From positions 1-64,000 of the forward strand of contig JAVEDP010000022.1 of assembly GCA_030841085.1 (NCBI GenBank): a stretch of DNA of 64,000 bases. Reading direction: 5' to 3'. The notes beneath the pieces are model-generated. The model was not told the origin of the DNA, made no database searches, and saw nothing but the letters and a program-made list of their open reading frames with translations. Positions 9,010 through 17,475 of this stretch are shown here, piece by piece. The position numbers were made by a program, and so were the translations under genes. Source of the stretch: Pyrinomonadaceae bacterium (GTDB taxonomy: Bacteria > Acidobacteriota > Blastocatellia > Pyrinomonadales > Pyrinomonadaceae). How positions within the stretch are numbered: position 1 is the stretch's first letter; each line of letters begins with the position of its first letter.

Positions 9010-9741
9010 ATGGCAAACTCCGGTGGTCCCAAGCTGATGTTCAAGTTGGCGTCTTTGGGAATCTTGGGTGCCTGTTTGTGGATCTTTACCAGTGGTGGGT
9101 TAACACAATCGGCCAACTTAACTATTGAACACCAGCCAGACTCACCTTTACAAATCTCATCGTCCCAAATTGACCTAACCTATTCCGAGCCATCGCTGGA
9201 AGTGACGTTGATGTTAGCTAGCCGTAGCGTTAAGCCTATTAGGGCTTTCACAATTGCTAGCTCAGTCGGGCGCGACAAAACGGGAGCGTTGCTAATTACT
9301 ACTAATACGGACGAACAGATGTGGCAATTCAACGAAATAAAGCCTATCACTATGCGGAAAAGTCGAGCGGAGATTATTGATGGCGTCAAACTCTCAATAG
9401 ATTTCGTAGAGTTCTCTGATGGTACTACATGGGGACCTGATAGCTTTAATTCAGCAGATGATCTCGCTGGCGAACGTGAAGGTCTTCGTCTCTCAGTCCA
9501 AATTCTCAGCCAAATAGCCAAGACAAAAGGATTCGGTGGATTCATAAACAATCTCACATCAAATAGAAGTGATATTTCAATTCCTAAAGGTAAATCTCTC
9601 AGTTGGGAACGAGGGTTTCAAAGAGGGGCGGGCACCGTTATCGAACGGCTAAATAGAGCATATACAAAAGGTGGCCCGGGACAACTAGAGAGTGAGTGGG
9701 CGCGTACCCTTGCTGACTCAAAAAGGACTTCACCGGAATGA
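9010..9741 (+). CDS. Exported protein of unknown function
   Basis: A 243-residue protein with a strong ribosome site (TAGGAGG, about six bases before the ATG) and an N-terminal hydrophobic segment ([19 protein letters not shown]), so it should be exported or anchored. The rest is a probable beta-sandwich region ([19 protein letters not shown], then [20 protein letters not shown]), followed by a charged C-terminus. It overlaps the next gene as ATGA (9738-9741), so the two are coupled, repeating the layout of the pair at 1034-1852 and 1-1037: a secreted partner gene followed by an EF-hand-like protein. I know no named family for it. Confidence 0.65.
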   Translation: MANSGGPKLMFKLASLGILGACLWIFTSGGLTQSANLTIEHQPDSPLQISSSQIDLTYSEPSLEVTLMLASRSVKPIRAFTIASSVGRDKTGALLITTNTDEQMWQFNEIKPITMRKSRAEIIDGVKLSIDFVEFSDGTTWGPDSFNSADDLAGEREGLRLSVQILSQIAKTKGFGGFINNLTSNRSDISIPKGKSLSWERGFQRGAGTVIERLNRAYTKGGPGQLESEWARTLADSKRTSPE

Positions 9742-10844
9742 ACTACTCACTTAGGTATGTTGTCATATCGTTCCTGCTTGCGGGAATTGTTACGTGCGCT
9801 CTATTGGTGTGCATTGATCGCGTGTTTGCGACACAAGTGGGAACTGCCACCTGCGGTATCGGCTCTACTACTCATAGTCCTCCCTTTCGGATAATTCAAT
9901 ATGGAGACGTTGCCTGTGAAGGCAACTTTAATGGGCTTAACTGCACTCCAAATCCTGCTTTTCAGCGGCAGTCATTAGATGAATATCTCCCAGACGAATA
10001 CGACTGTTACGTTGTTAATGCGTTAGCTTGCACAAATAACAACCATAGCCTTTATTACTCATATCATTGCGATAATCGTCCCGGCGGCGCCGAAACGGTT
10101 AGTATAACTTGCCCGTTAGACTGTAGCGTACCAACACCGACACCGATTCCTTGCGGCCAGGAGTTCGATATCTGCCTGACGCACTCCGACTGTTGTGGCG
10201 GAAACTGTCAGGGTGGCCAATGCGTGAGCGGATGTTTTTGTAGTCCTTTTCATGAGTGTTGTCCTGCTGATGAGTTCGGGAACTGCAACTGTAGCCCAGT
10301 CCTGGTAGATGTGTTAGGAAATGGATTCAGCTTGACAAGCGCACCAGCAGGCGTTGCGTTCGACCTTAATGCGGATGGCTTTGCTGGGCGTATTGGATGG
10401 ACCACAGCGGGGTCGGATGATGCATTCCTGGTGTTGGACCGCAACGGCAACGGCAAGGTAGATGACGGCTCTGAGTTGTTCGGTGGTTCAACGCCGCAAC
10501 CTGCGACGCCACCTGCGGGCAAAAGCAAGAATGGTTTTCTCGCTTTGGCTGAGTATGACAAAGCTGCGAATGGCGGCAATGATGATGGGTTAATGAGTAG
10601 CAGCGACGCGATATTTTCATCGCTGCGCCTCTGGCAAGACACGAATCACAACGGCATTTCAGAAGCGTCGGAATTACACACCCTGCCACAACTTAGTATC
10701 GATTCGATTTCGCTTGATTACAAAGAATCAAAACGGACTGATCAGTTTGGCAATCAGTTTCGTTATCGCGCTAAAGTCGATGATGCGCAGCATTCGCATG
10801 TTGGGCGCTGGGCTTGGGATGTGTTCTTGATCAGCGGACACTGA
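9738..10844 (+). CDS. Secreted Cys-rich protein with EF-hand-like C-terminal module
   Basis: A 368-residue exported protein. It has an N-terminal signal segment ([18 protein letters not shown]), a Cys-rich N-domain with no protease motif, a TPTPIP linker, a knot-like stretch ([17 protein letters not shown]), then [13 protein letters not shown] and the loop [13 protein letters not shown], with a second loop [12 protein letters not shown]. Both loops fit calcium-binding EF-hand spacing (D-x-N-x-N). The C-terminal half is clearly paralogous to the protein starting at 1037, which instead carries a metzincin-like domain in front. So one C-terminal module is reused with different N-domains. It probably acts outside the cell or on the surface. 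Confidence 0.7.
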   Translation: MNYSLRYVVISFLLAGIVTCALLVCIDRVFATQVGTATCGIGSTTHSPPFRIIQYGDVACEGNFNGLNCTPNPAFQRQSLDEYLPDEYDCYVVNALACTNNNHSLYYSYHCDNRPGGAETVSITCPLDCSVPTPTPIPCGQEFDICLTHSDCCGGNCQGGQCVSGCFCSPFHECCPADEFGNCNCSPVLVDVLGNGFSLTSAPAGVAFDLNADGFAGRIGWTTAGSDDAFLVLDRNGNGKVDDGSELFGGSTPQPATPPAGKSKNGFLALAEYDKAANGGNDDGLMSSSDAIFSSLRLWQDTNHNGISEASELHTLPQLSIDSISLDYKESKRTDQFGNQFRYRAKVDDAQHSHVGRWAWDVFLISGH

Positions 10845-10876
10845 TCTAGATCCTTACTCAAAGGAAAACTCAGACG

Positions 10877-11596
10877 ATAAAACTCCTCATAACAGTCAGT
10901 GCTTTAGCAGTCGCCTTGTTCGTAGTTGGAACGTTCTCCTTCCAAAATCAATCCAAGATTGAAGCCCTTGAGAAGTCTAGAGACCGTGGGCAACTAAAGT
11001 GGTATGCCGAAATGGCAAAGGCCAAGGGACAGCATGAAGTAGCGTTTCCTGCACCTATTGCACTCTATGGAGTTGCGCGAAATCTCGACGAAGCGGCAGC
11101 TCATTTCAATGTCGTGTTAGCGGAACCAGTTCAGCACAAATTCTACGCGGTGAGCGATGACGGTATCCTAACCTGGTACAAGATGAGGCTTATTGAGGAG
11201 TTGTCAACGCCGATTGTCAGCTGTACTAACTGCGATAAGATTGCTGACGTTCCATCCGATATGTTGCCGCTCGCAGATGACGAATTTTTAGTTGCACAAT
11301 CAGGCGGTGAAGTCGAAATAGATGGTATTCGGATTATAAGTAGGAACATTCAATTCCCCGCCTTTGAACACCGCAAACGATACTTACTCTTTCTTTCTCT
11401 AGACTCAGAACGAAAAATCGGCTCGCTCCAAATGGGGCCTTGGGGTGCATTTGCTTTGGATGCGACTCAGAATTTTAAGCCCGTTAATGAGAAACTTACT
11501 CATCCTTTGAGCGAGGAGTTAAAAACTAAATTCGATTCTGTAAGCAAACTAAGAATTCGCATTAAGGCTAGGTCTAAACCCACATTATCAGAGTAA
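10877..11596 (+). CDS. Exported CxxC protein, paralogue of the next gene; likely non-canonical start
   Basis: The first usual start in frame is a TTG at 10916, inside the signal-peptide hydrophobic core. In-frame sequence upstream encodes IKLLITVSALAVALFVVGT, a complete signal peptide if translation begins at ATA 10877 (or ACG 10874). AAGGAAAA lies at 10861-10868, well placed for the ATA. I therefore give 10877, with the caveat of a mutated start or a read error. The mature part has VVLAEP, a CTNC motif, SGGEVEID and KRYLLFLSL in the same order as the protein at 11782. The function is not known. Confidence 0.6.
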   Translation: MKLLITVSALAVALFVVGTFSFQNQSKIEALEKSRDRGQLKWYAEMAKAKGQHEVAFPAPIALYGVARNLDEAAAHFNVVLAEPVQHKFYAVSDDGILTWYKMRLIEELSTPIVSCTNCDKIADVPSDMLPLADDEFLVAQSGGEVEIDGIRIISRNIQFPAFEHRKRYLLFLSLDSERKIGSLQMGPWGAFALDATQNFKPVNEKLTHPLSEELKTKFDSVSKLRIRIKARSKPTLSE

Positions 11597-11642
11597 ATCA
11601 GTCCCTGCTTTTCTCACCATTTCGTCGTTAAGGAGATTGCAC

Positions 11643-11780
11643 ATGATTGTTCGGTCCTCTTCCCCTATTCGTCTTGCACTTTCTTGTGACCAGGGGAAAA
11701 TAGACGTTGACACCTCAAAGGTGGAGGAGCAGGATGGGGGCCCCTCGATTCCTTTTTTCACCATTCTGGAAGGAACTTAA
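11643..11780 (+). CDS. Possible 45-residue peptide gene
   Basis: A short frame with a good ribosome site (AAGGAG at 11630-11635) before the ATG at 11643. Its stop lies one base before the ATG of the next gene, so it could act as a translational leader. The product starts MIVRSSSPIRLALSCDQGK and ends FTILEGT; it has no signal peptide or known motif. Position and ribosome site argue for a real gene; length and lack of relatives argue against. Confidence 0.35.
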   Translation: MIVRSSSPIRLALSCDQGKIDVDTSKVEEQDGGPSIPFFTILEGT

Positions 11781-11781
11781 G

Positions 11782-12480
11782 ATGATTCTCAAATGTATCC
11801 TCGCAGTCGCGTTTGCGGCGGCCCTCGTTGGCCTTGGTATCGTGCCTCTTTTAAAAAATCGTCAAAGCAATAGCCCCGCTCAATCCGTACAAGCGAAGTC
11901 CCTTAAAGAAGTCGCTCAGCGGACTAAGGCTGAGGGAAGACAAGCAGTAGAGCTACCCGGTCCTATCGGTGACTTTCCCGGCGAAGATATGGATATCGAC
12001 GAAGCGCTTCGAGACTATACCGTTGTAGTCGCCGAACCTCTTACCAGCAAAAGCTATTTGATTGGCGACTATCGCATTAACACCTGGTATAGATTCAGAA
12101 TCATTGACACGATTTCCAGGAGAGACGCGATCTTTTGTTATACCTGTCCTCAGGTACCTGATGCGCCCGCAGACCTTCCGTCGCTAAGTGCTGATGAATT
12201 CTTTCTCCCCAGGGGCGGCGGTACCGTGACTCTAGATGGTGTTGCAGTGACGATGGGCAATCCTAACTTACCTTCATTTGAAAGCGGCAAACGGTATTTG
12301 CTTATTCTGAAGTTAACATCCTCCGGTGTGGCAATCCTAGGCGCAGGGCCAACCGGTGTTTTCCAAACATCCGATAACGAACACCTCGAACCGTTCGTTA
12401 AGAATGACCGGCGCATGCACTCTGAAATGAGCGAACGTTTTAACCTTAAGTTGTCTCGGCTTAAGGCCCACATGAAATAA
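11782..12480 (+). CDS. Exported CxxC protein, second copy
   Basis: The start at 11782 has GGAAGGA upstream and gives a signal peptide (MILKCILAVAFAAALVGLG); the frame extends to 11707 without support. The 232-residue product shares with the 10877 protein an ordered set of motifs: a KEVA/EMAKAK helix, VVVAEP, NTWYRFRIID, CYTC, DEFFLP, GGGTVTLDG and KRYLLIL. The conserved CxxC pair suggests a disulfide or a redox partner of the thioredoxin-like protein at 8485. These look like a tandem duplication. Function is unknown. Confidence 0.7.
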   Translation: MILKCILAVAFAAALVGLGIVPLLKNRQSNSPAQSVQAKSLKEVAQRTKAEGRQAVELPGPIGDFPGEDMDIDEALRDYTVVVAEPLTSKSYLIGDYRINTWYRFRIIDTISRRDAIFCYTCPQVPDAPADLPSLSADEFFLPRGGGTVTLDGVAVTMGNPNLPSFESGKRYLLILKLTSSGVAILGAGPTGVFQTSDNEHLEPFVKNDRRMHSEMSERFNLKLSRLKAHMK

Positions 12481-12540
12481 ATAGCTTCGGAACAAAAAAA
12501 TATGCGCTCACAACTGCGAAATCTCGCGCCGTGGAAATTG

Positions 12541-12690
12541 TTTCTTGTGACTCTCATTGTTCTCGGCGCAAACCTCAAGCGCGGTCGTGTTGCCGGTGCG
12601 CTGCGATACTAAACGCCAAATTGAGCGATGCCCGCCGAAAAAAGTTCGTAGCCGCTGGTCCATTGCCGGCTGCCTAATACTCCTGGTGGG
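12541..12690 (+). pseudogene. Decayed fragment resembling the 3' end of opcA
   Basis: Within the 12481-12809 gap, 12562-12600 aligns with opcA 8120-8160: about 31 of 39 bases match with a two-base gap, including TTGCCGGTGCGC in full. Translated, GANLKRGR-LPVR matches GSNVQRGRVLPVR of OpcA. Weaker similarity continues to about 12690 (VAA near the end). It is in the same orientation as opcA and closes the accessory island that begins right behind opcA. The alignment was done by eye and the outer limits are soft. Confidence 0.5.
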
Positions 12691-12809
12691 TCCACATTCT
12701 TGCGCGGCTTCACGTGTGTTTGTTATAGTTCGAGTCTGAAAATCTCCAATTCAATATGTTAACCAGCCCGGCCCCGGAGGCTGTGGCTTCCCTAGAAAGG
12801 ACTTTTGTT

Positions 12810-13277
12810 ATGGCAAACGATGATTATCGACGTGACTCTGGCGACAGCGTTTCCACTCGGCTCACCTACCTCTTGATTGGCGGCGGCATTGGCGCCGTTA
12901 TCGCTCTGCTTTTTGCTCCCAAATCGGGACAGGAACTGCGCGGAGACATTGCTGACGCGACGCGCAAGGGCATTGACAAATCGCGCGAGGCTGCCCAACA
13001 AGTGGGCGAACGCGCCGGCGAGTATTACGACGCAACGCGTGAGCGCGCGACTGAACTCTACTCGCAAGCAAGCGAGAAAGCTTCCGATCTCTATACGCAA
13101 GCGTCCAGCAAGGTTGGCGAGGTAGCGCAGACTGCGCGGGAAACAGCGACGCGCCAAACCAGCACGGTGGCGGCAGCGATCGACGCGGGCAAAAAGGCTT
13201 ACCAGGAAGAGAAGCGAAAGACGGAAATGTCCGGCCGGATTGAAGCAGCGCCGAAGTACACCGAAAAAGCGAACTGA
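12810..13277 (+). CDS. YtxH-domain protein
   Basis: A 155-residue protein; the ATG at 12810 is preceded by AGAAAGGA. The N-terminus has the YtxH-type glycine-rich membrane span (LTYLLIGGGIGAVIALLFAP) followed by KSGQELRGDI. The rest is a long amphipathic Ala/Glu/Arg helix with repeated AxExAxxLYxQAS units, probably a coiled coil lying in the cytoplasm. The family is linked to general stress in Firmicutes, with no defined activity. A DUF948-like protein follows, a common neighbour. Confidence 0.8.
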   Translation: MANDDYRRDSGDSVSTRLTYLLIGGGIGAVIALLFAPKSGQELRGDIADATRKGIDKSREAAQQVGERAGEYYDATRERATELYSQASEKASDLYTQASSKVGEVAQTARETATRQTSTVAAAIDAGKKAYQEEKRKTEMSGRIEAAPKYTEKAN

Positions 13278-13279
13278 AG

Positions 13280-13388
13280 CATTGCCGATTGGCGATTGCC
13301 CGATTGCCGATTGGTCTTTAGCTGAACAGGCAATGTTGGAGCGCAAGCTCTCATCTGAAAATCGGAAATCGGCAATGGGAAATTGAAA
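13280..13388. repeat. Inverted pair of short tandem repeats (GATTGCC / GGCAATC type)
   Basis: The left arm at about 13280-13315 repeats CGATTGCC-like units. The right arm at about 13358-13388 repeats the complement (AATCGGAAATCGGCAATGG). Together they can form an imperfect hairpin around a loop of roughly 40 bases. The same unit family reappears inside the TPP riboswitch at about 58490-58570. Confidence 0.7.
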
Positions 13389-13961
13389 ATGTCCACGCTT
13401 GCCCTGCAAATAAATCCTAACGATCCGATGTTCTGGGTGATGGTGGTGATCGCGTTGTCGTTCATCATCATCGCCGTGGCCATGATTGCGATTGCGGTCT
13501 TTGTTAATCGCGCCGTGAAGTCGGTGACTCGCCTCGAACTAAAACTCGAGCCGTTGATCGAGCGCGTTTCCGTGATCAGCGAACAGGGCAAACAAATCGC
13601 GGTGCAGGGCAAGCAAATAGCCGAACAGTTCAATGCTGTTTCGGGTCATCTCTCCACGGCTACCATGAACCTTTCCGAATCGTTGGCGATCATAAAAGAC
13701 GAGGTCGGCGAACTAAAGGACCTGGTCAGCGAGACAGCGGGCGAAGCGCGCGACAAGGTTGAACTCGTCAGCCGTACCATTGACCGGACCCACGGTCAGA
13801 TAGTTACCACGACGGATTTCATTCAGCGCCGGGTGGTTGAGCCGGCTCGCGAGATCGCCGCGATTATGGCGGGCTTTCGGCGCGGCCTCGAGGTGCTTGT
13901 GGCGCCGTTGCCAAAGCCCATCAATCAAACTTACGGAGAGGATGAGATGTTTATTGGCTGA
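13389..13961 (+). CDS. DUF948-like membrane protein with coiled coil
   Basis: A 190-residue protein with one N-terminal membrane span (MFWVMVVIALSFIIIAVAMI, running on into AIAVFV), then a long helical region with heptad character (LEPLIERVSVISEQGKQIAV onward). This matches DUF948-type proteins, whose function is undefined. I use the ATG at 13389; a TTG two codons earlier is also in frame. The upstream repeat element runs right up to the start and leaves no ribosome site, so expression may rely on read-through from the YtxH gene. A terminator follows at 13987. Confidence 0.7.
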   Translation: MSTLALQINPNDPMFWVMVVIALSFIIIAVAMIAIAVFVNRAVKSVTRLELKLEPLIERVSVISEQGKQIAVQGKQIAEQFNAVSGHLSTATMNLSESLAIIKDEVGELKDLVSETAGEARDKVELVSRTIDRTHGQIVTTTDFIQRRVVEPAREIAAIMAGFRRGLEVLVAPLPKPINQTYGEDEMFIG

Positions 13962-13986
13962 TTGCGGTTCAACGCTGAGATACAGG

Positions 13987-14024
13987 CCCGAACCATCATC
14001 CGAGCGGATCTGGTTCGGGTTTTT
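13987..14024 (+). terminator. Intrinsic terminator
   Basis: Arms CCCGAACCA (13987-13995) and TGGTTCGGG (14011-14019) are followed directly by TTTTT. It is placed to end the YtxH/DUF948-like transcript. Confidence 0.8.
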
Positions 14025-14026
14025 AG

Positions 14027-14166
14027 TTTCCGCGCTCTGTAGGAGCGCAATGTTTATAGCTCAATTTCTCTCCAATCGCCTTGCGTTCATCAGGAGCGCG
14101 GCGCTCCTGATGAACGCAAAGTTCTAAGTGAACTAAATGCTATAAACATTGCGTCCCTCTGGGACT
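14027..14166. repeat. REPIN-like element with ATGTTTATAG heads
   Basis: Two inverted copies of ATGTTTATAG (14050-14059 and complement 14140-14149) each sit next to a short outer hairpin (GCGCTC-tgtag-GAGCGC on the left, GTCCC-tctg-GGGAC on the right). Between them is a perfect 19-bp palindrome arm pair, 14081-14099 and 14101-14119, around a single G. The element at 17283 has the same plan with different stem sequences. Confidence 0.75.
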
Positions 14167-14240
14167 GAACACGCGGTTCTTATTTTGATCACCGCAACAG
14201 TCAACTGTTAGTATTCTTGGTCCGCTGAATATCGACGCTT

Positions 14241-17222
14241 ATGTCTACTGAAACGCCACTCGATCTAAAAAAGACTATCAACCTGCCGAAGACCGGGTTT
14301 TCTCAAAAGGCAAATCTGGCCCAGTCGGAACCTGCCCGTTTGAAAAAATGGTCGGAAATAAATCTGTATCAGTTGATTCGCCAGGCGCGCGCCGGCGCCG
14401 ACAAGTTTATCCTGCACGACGGACCACCATACGCGAATGCCGACATCCATCTCGGCACCGCGATGAACAAAATCCTTAAAGACTTCGTCCTTAAGTCGCG
14501 CAGCATGATGGGCCATGACGCTCCCTACGTTCCTGGTTACGACTGTCATGGGTTGCCAATTGAGCTGTACGTTGATCGCAAACTCGGCGCCAAGAAAGCG
14601 AACATGCCGGCAGTTGCTATTCGCCGCGCCTGTCGCGAACACGCGGCCCAGGCGCTGAAACGACAGACGCGCGATTTTCAACGGTTGGGCATTCTTGGTG
14701 AGTGGGACAATCCGTACCTGACGATGTCCAACCATTACGAAGCGGAAACGGCGCGACTGTTTGGACGCTTCGTTGAGCGCGGCTACGTTTACAAAGGAGC
14801 GCGGCCGGTCTACTGGTGCATTCACGATCAAACGGCGCTCGCCGAGGCCGAGGTTGAATATCATCAGCACACCAGCCCATCGGTCTATGTAAAGTTTCCG
14901 CTCGCCAGCGATCCTGCGCTCATCGATCCGGCACTAGCCGGTCGCAAAGTATTCGTGCTGATTTGGACCACGACGCCATGGACGCTGCCTGCAAATCTGG
15001 GCATCACTGTCCATCCGGATTATCAATATTCCGCGTTTGAGAATGGCGACGAAGTTTACATTGTGGCCAGTGAATTGCTCGACGCCGTCGTCGAAAAATG
15101 TGAGTTGCGAAAAGGGCGAGACGGCGAGTCGCAACCGCCGAAAGTCCTGGCGCGGTTTCCTGGCGCGAGGCTGGATCGCCTGGAGTGCCGGCACCCGTGG
15201 ATTGATCGCCGGTCGCTGCTGATGGTTGGCGAACACGTCACCCTCGGTGGCGAAGCTGATGCCGAAACTGAACTCGACGTTAAAGACGCTCGCGAGAAAC
15301 AGTCATCGAGCAAAGCAGGCACCGGCGCCGTGCACACGGCGCCCGGTCATGGCCACGACGATTTTGTTATCGGCAAGCGCTACGGTCTGGAAATCTATTG
15401 CCCGGTCGATCACGCGGGCCACTTTACGCCTGAGGTGGAACACTTCGCGGGTCAAAGTGTGTTCGACGCGAACCCAAAAATTGTTGAGTTCATGCGCGAG
15501 CGCGGCGTGTTGTTGTTCACCGAAAGCTTCAGCCACCGCTATCCGCATTGTTGGCGCTGCAAGAATCCGGTGATCTTTCGCGCCACGCCACAATGGTTTA
15601 TCTCGATGGACCAGGCTGTCGGCGCTGTAGTTGAAACGATTGAGAAAGACGAAGATGGTCGCGACCGCAGCAACTTCACGGAAAATTTTTCTGAAGGCGA
15701 AACGTCTTTGCGCGCCGCGGCCCTGCGCGAGATCGAACGCGTCAAATGGTTTCCGTCATGGGGCGAAATACGAATGCGCAACATGCTGAAAGGGCGGCCT
15801 GACTGGTGCGTTTCGCGGCAGCGGGTGTGGGGAGTTTCGATTCCCGTTTTTTATTGCGCCAAATGCAGCGAAGCCGTCGCCGAACCCGCTGTGATCAATC
15901 ACGTTGCCGACATTTTCGAACGCGAATCTTCCGATGCCTGGTTTATAAAAGAAGCGCGCGAGTTGTTGCCTGCGGGTTACGAATGCAAGCAATGCGGTGC
16001 CGCCGAATGGACCAAGGAAACCGACATTCTGGACGTCTGGTTCGACAGTGGCTCGTCGTCTGTTGCGGTTTTGGAGAGCCGCCCAGAATTGCGTTGGCCG
16101 GCAGATGTTTATCTGGAAGGCGGCGATCAGTTTCGCGGATGGTTCAATTCGTCCTTGATGGTCGGGATCGCGGCGCATGATCGCGCGCCCTACAAAGCTG
16201 TCATCACCCACGGCTGGACAGTCGATGCACAAGGCAAAGAGATGCACAAGTCGGGCGGCAATGCCGTGCCTCCTGACGAAGTGATTAAGGAATCTGGCGC
16301 CGACATTCTGCGGTTGTGGTGTGCGTCGTCGAATTATTTCGATGACATGCGTTCGTCGAAAGAAATACTTCAGCGGGTCACCGATGGCTATCGCAAACTT
16401 CGCAACACGGCGCGTTATGCGCTTGGCAATCTTCATGGATTCGATCCAGCTCGCGACAGCGTGGCGCACGAGGAGATGCAGGAAGTCGATCGTTGGGCGC
16501 TGGCTGAGCTCGATGCAGTCATAAAAACGGTGCGCGCCGCGTTCGACATCTACGAATTTCACACTGCTTATCATGCGCTCTATCGTTTCTGTACGGTCAC
16601 GCTGTCGGCGCGTTATTTCGATATTCTGAAAGACCGGCTGTACACCTTCGCGCCACGTCATCCGGCGCGCCGGGCCGCACAGACCGCGCTTGCTCGCATC
16701 GCGGATGCATTGGCGCGCATGCTCGCGCCCCTGTTGGTTTTTACTGCCGATGAGATTTGGGAAAACCTGCCCGCCGATAGCGCGCGGCTTCAGTCTGTGC
16801 ATCTCGCACTGCTTCCCGAAGCGAGCGATGTAATGGATGAGGAGTTGGCCTCAAACTGGAAACGATTGTTTGAGATGCGCGAAGACGTTTTGCAAACGTT
16901 GGAAGAAGCACGGATAGCAAAAGTAATCGGCAGTTCACTCGACGCGCGTGTTGAGATCGCCGCGACTGGCGCCAGCTATGAATTGCTAGATCGGTATCGC
17001 AACGAGCTGCGTTATATCTTCATTGTGTCGCAGGTTGAAGTAACGCGATCGGATGAAGGTGCCGATGGATTCGTAGTGAAAGTCTTACCGGCGGAAGGCG
17101 CGAAATGCGAACGCTGCTGGAACTATTCAACGCGCGTCGGTGAGTCTGAAAAGTATCCGAGCGTGTGCGAACGTTGCGTTGCGGCGTTGGATGAGATCGA
17201 ACAGGAGTCGCCGCGAGAGTAA
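14241..17222 (+). CDS. ileS: Isoleucyl-tRNA synthetase
   Basis: A 993-residue class I synthetase that charges tRNA-Ile, full length for the family. The HIGH-type signature is in PYANADIHLGTAMNK (about residue 70), the KMSKS-type loop is EMHKSGGNAVPPDE (about residue 667), and a C-terminal zinc site is visible in CERCWNYSTRVGESEKYP and VCERC (about 957-980). The ILDVWFDSGSSS block near residue 598 is also typical. No T-box leader is visible; the spacer upstream holds the REPIN-like element. lspA and lgt follow on the same strand, a frequent grouping. Confidence 0.97.
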   Translation: MSTETPLDLKKTINLPKTGFSQKANLAQSEPARLKKWSEINLYQLIRQARAGADKFILHDGPPYANADIHLGTAMNKILKDFVLKSRSMMGHDAPYVPGYDCHGLPIELYVDRKLGAKKANMPAVAIRRACREHAAQALKRQTRDFQRLGILGEWDNPYLTMSNHYEAETARLFGRFVERGYVYKGARPVYWCIHDQTALAEAEVEYHQHTSPSVYVKFPLASDPALIDPALAGRKVFVLIWTTTPWTLPANLGITVHPDYQYSAFENGDEVYIVASELLDAVVEKCELRKGRDGESQPPKVLARFPGARLDRLECRHPWIDRRSLLMVGEHVTLGGEADAETELDVKDAREKQSSSKAGTGAVHTAPGHGHDDFVIGKRYGLEIYCPVDHAGHFTPEVEHFAGQSVFDANPKIVEFMRERGVLLFTESFSHRYPHCWRCKNPVIFRATPQWFISMDQAVGAVVETIEKDEDGRDRSNFTENFSEGETSLRAAALREIERVKWFPSWGEIRMRNMLKGRPDWCVSRQRVWGVSIPVFYCAKCSEAVAEPAVINHVADIFERESSDAWFIKEARELLPAGYECKQCGAAEWTKETDILDVWFDSGSSSVAVLESRPELRWPADVYLEGGDQFRGWFNSSLMVGIAAHDRAPYKAVITHGWTVDAQGKEMHKSGGNAVPPDEVIKESGADILRLWCASSNYFDDMRSSKEILQRVTDGYRKLRNTARYALGNLHGFDPARDSVAHEEMQEVDRWALAELDAVIKTVRAAFDIYEFHTAYHALYRFCTVTLSARYFDILKDRLYTFAPRHPARRAAQTALARIADALARMLAPLLVFTADEIWENLPADSARLQSVHLALLPEASDVMDEELASNWKRLFEMREDVLQTLEEARIAKVIGSSLDARVEIAATGASYELLDRYRNELRYIFIVSQVEVTRSDEGADGFVVKVLPAEGAKCERCWNYSTRVGESEKYPSVCERCVAALDEIEQESPRE

Positions 17223-17282
17223 GTGCGAAGCAGCGGTTGAGCGCCATGAGCCGGCGATGAATGCGATTCGTCCGCAACTTCC

Positions 17283-17420
17283 TGGCTCCGTAGGAGCCAA
17301 ATGTTTATAGAATATGGTTTACTCAAAGATCCTTTCGCGCGAGCGAAACTGCGGCAGTTTCGCTCGCGCGAAACAAACGAACGCCAATCGAACTCTATAA
17401 ACATTGCGCACCTACGGCGC
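17283..17420. repeat. REPIN-like element with ATGTTTATAG heads (second copy)
   Basis: ATGTTTATAG at 17301-17310 and its complement at 17395-17404 flank a 20-bp perfect palindrome (17333-17352 and 17354-17373) around a single G. The outer hairpin GGCTC-cgtag-GAGCC precedes the left head and GCGC-acctacg-GCGC follows the right one. Stem sequences differ from the 14027 copy but keep base pairing. Heads are 104 bases apart end to end, against 100 in the first copy. Confidence 0.75.
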
Positions 17421-17475
17421 GCGGAGTGCGGCAAAGCCGCAAGCTGCAAGCTGCAAAGTGACGAAGCTCGATAAG

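Noticed and set aside
12481-12739. Short frames at 12501 and 12557 as genes
   Set aside because: No ribosome site or domain; the stretch is better explained as a decayed opcA-like tail.
15756-16802. Long minus-strand frame opposite ileS
   Set aside because: Antisense shadow of a conserved gene; His/Arg-rich composition is typical of such frames.
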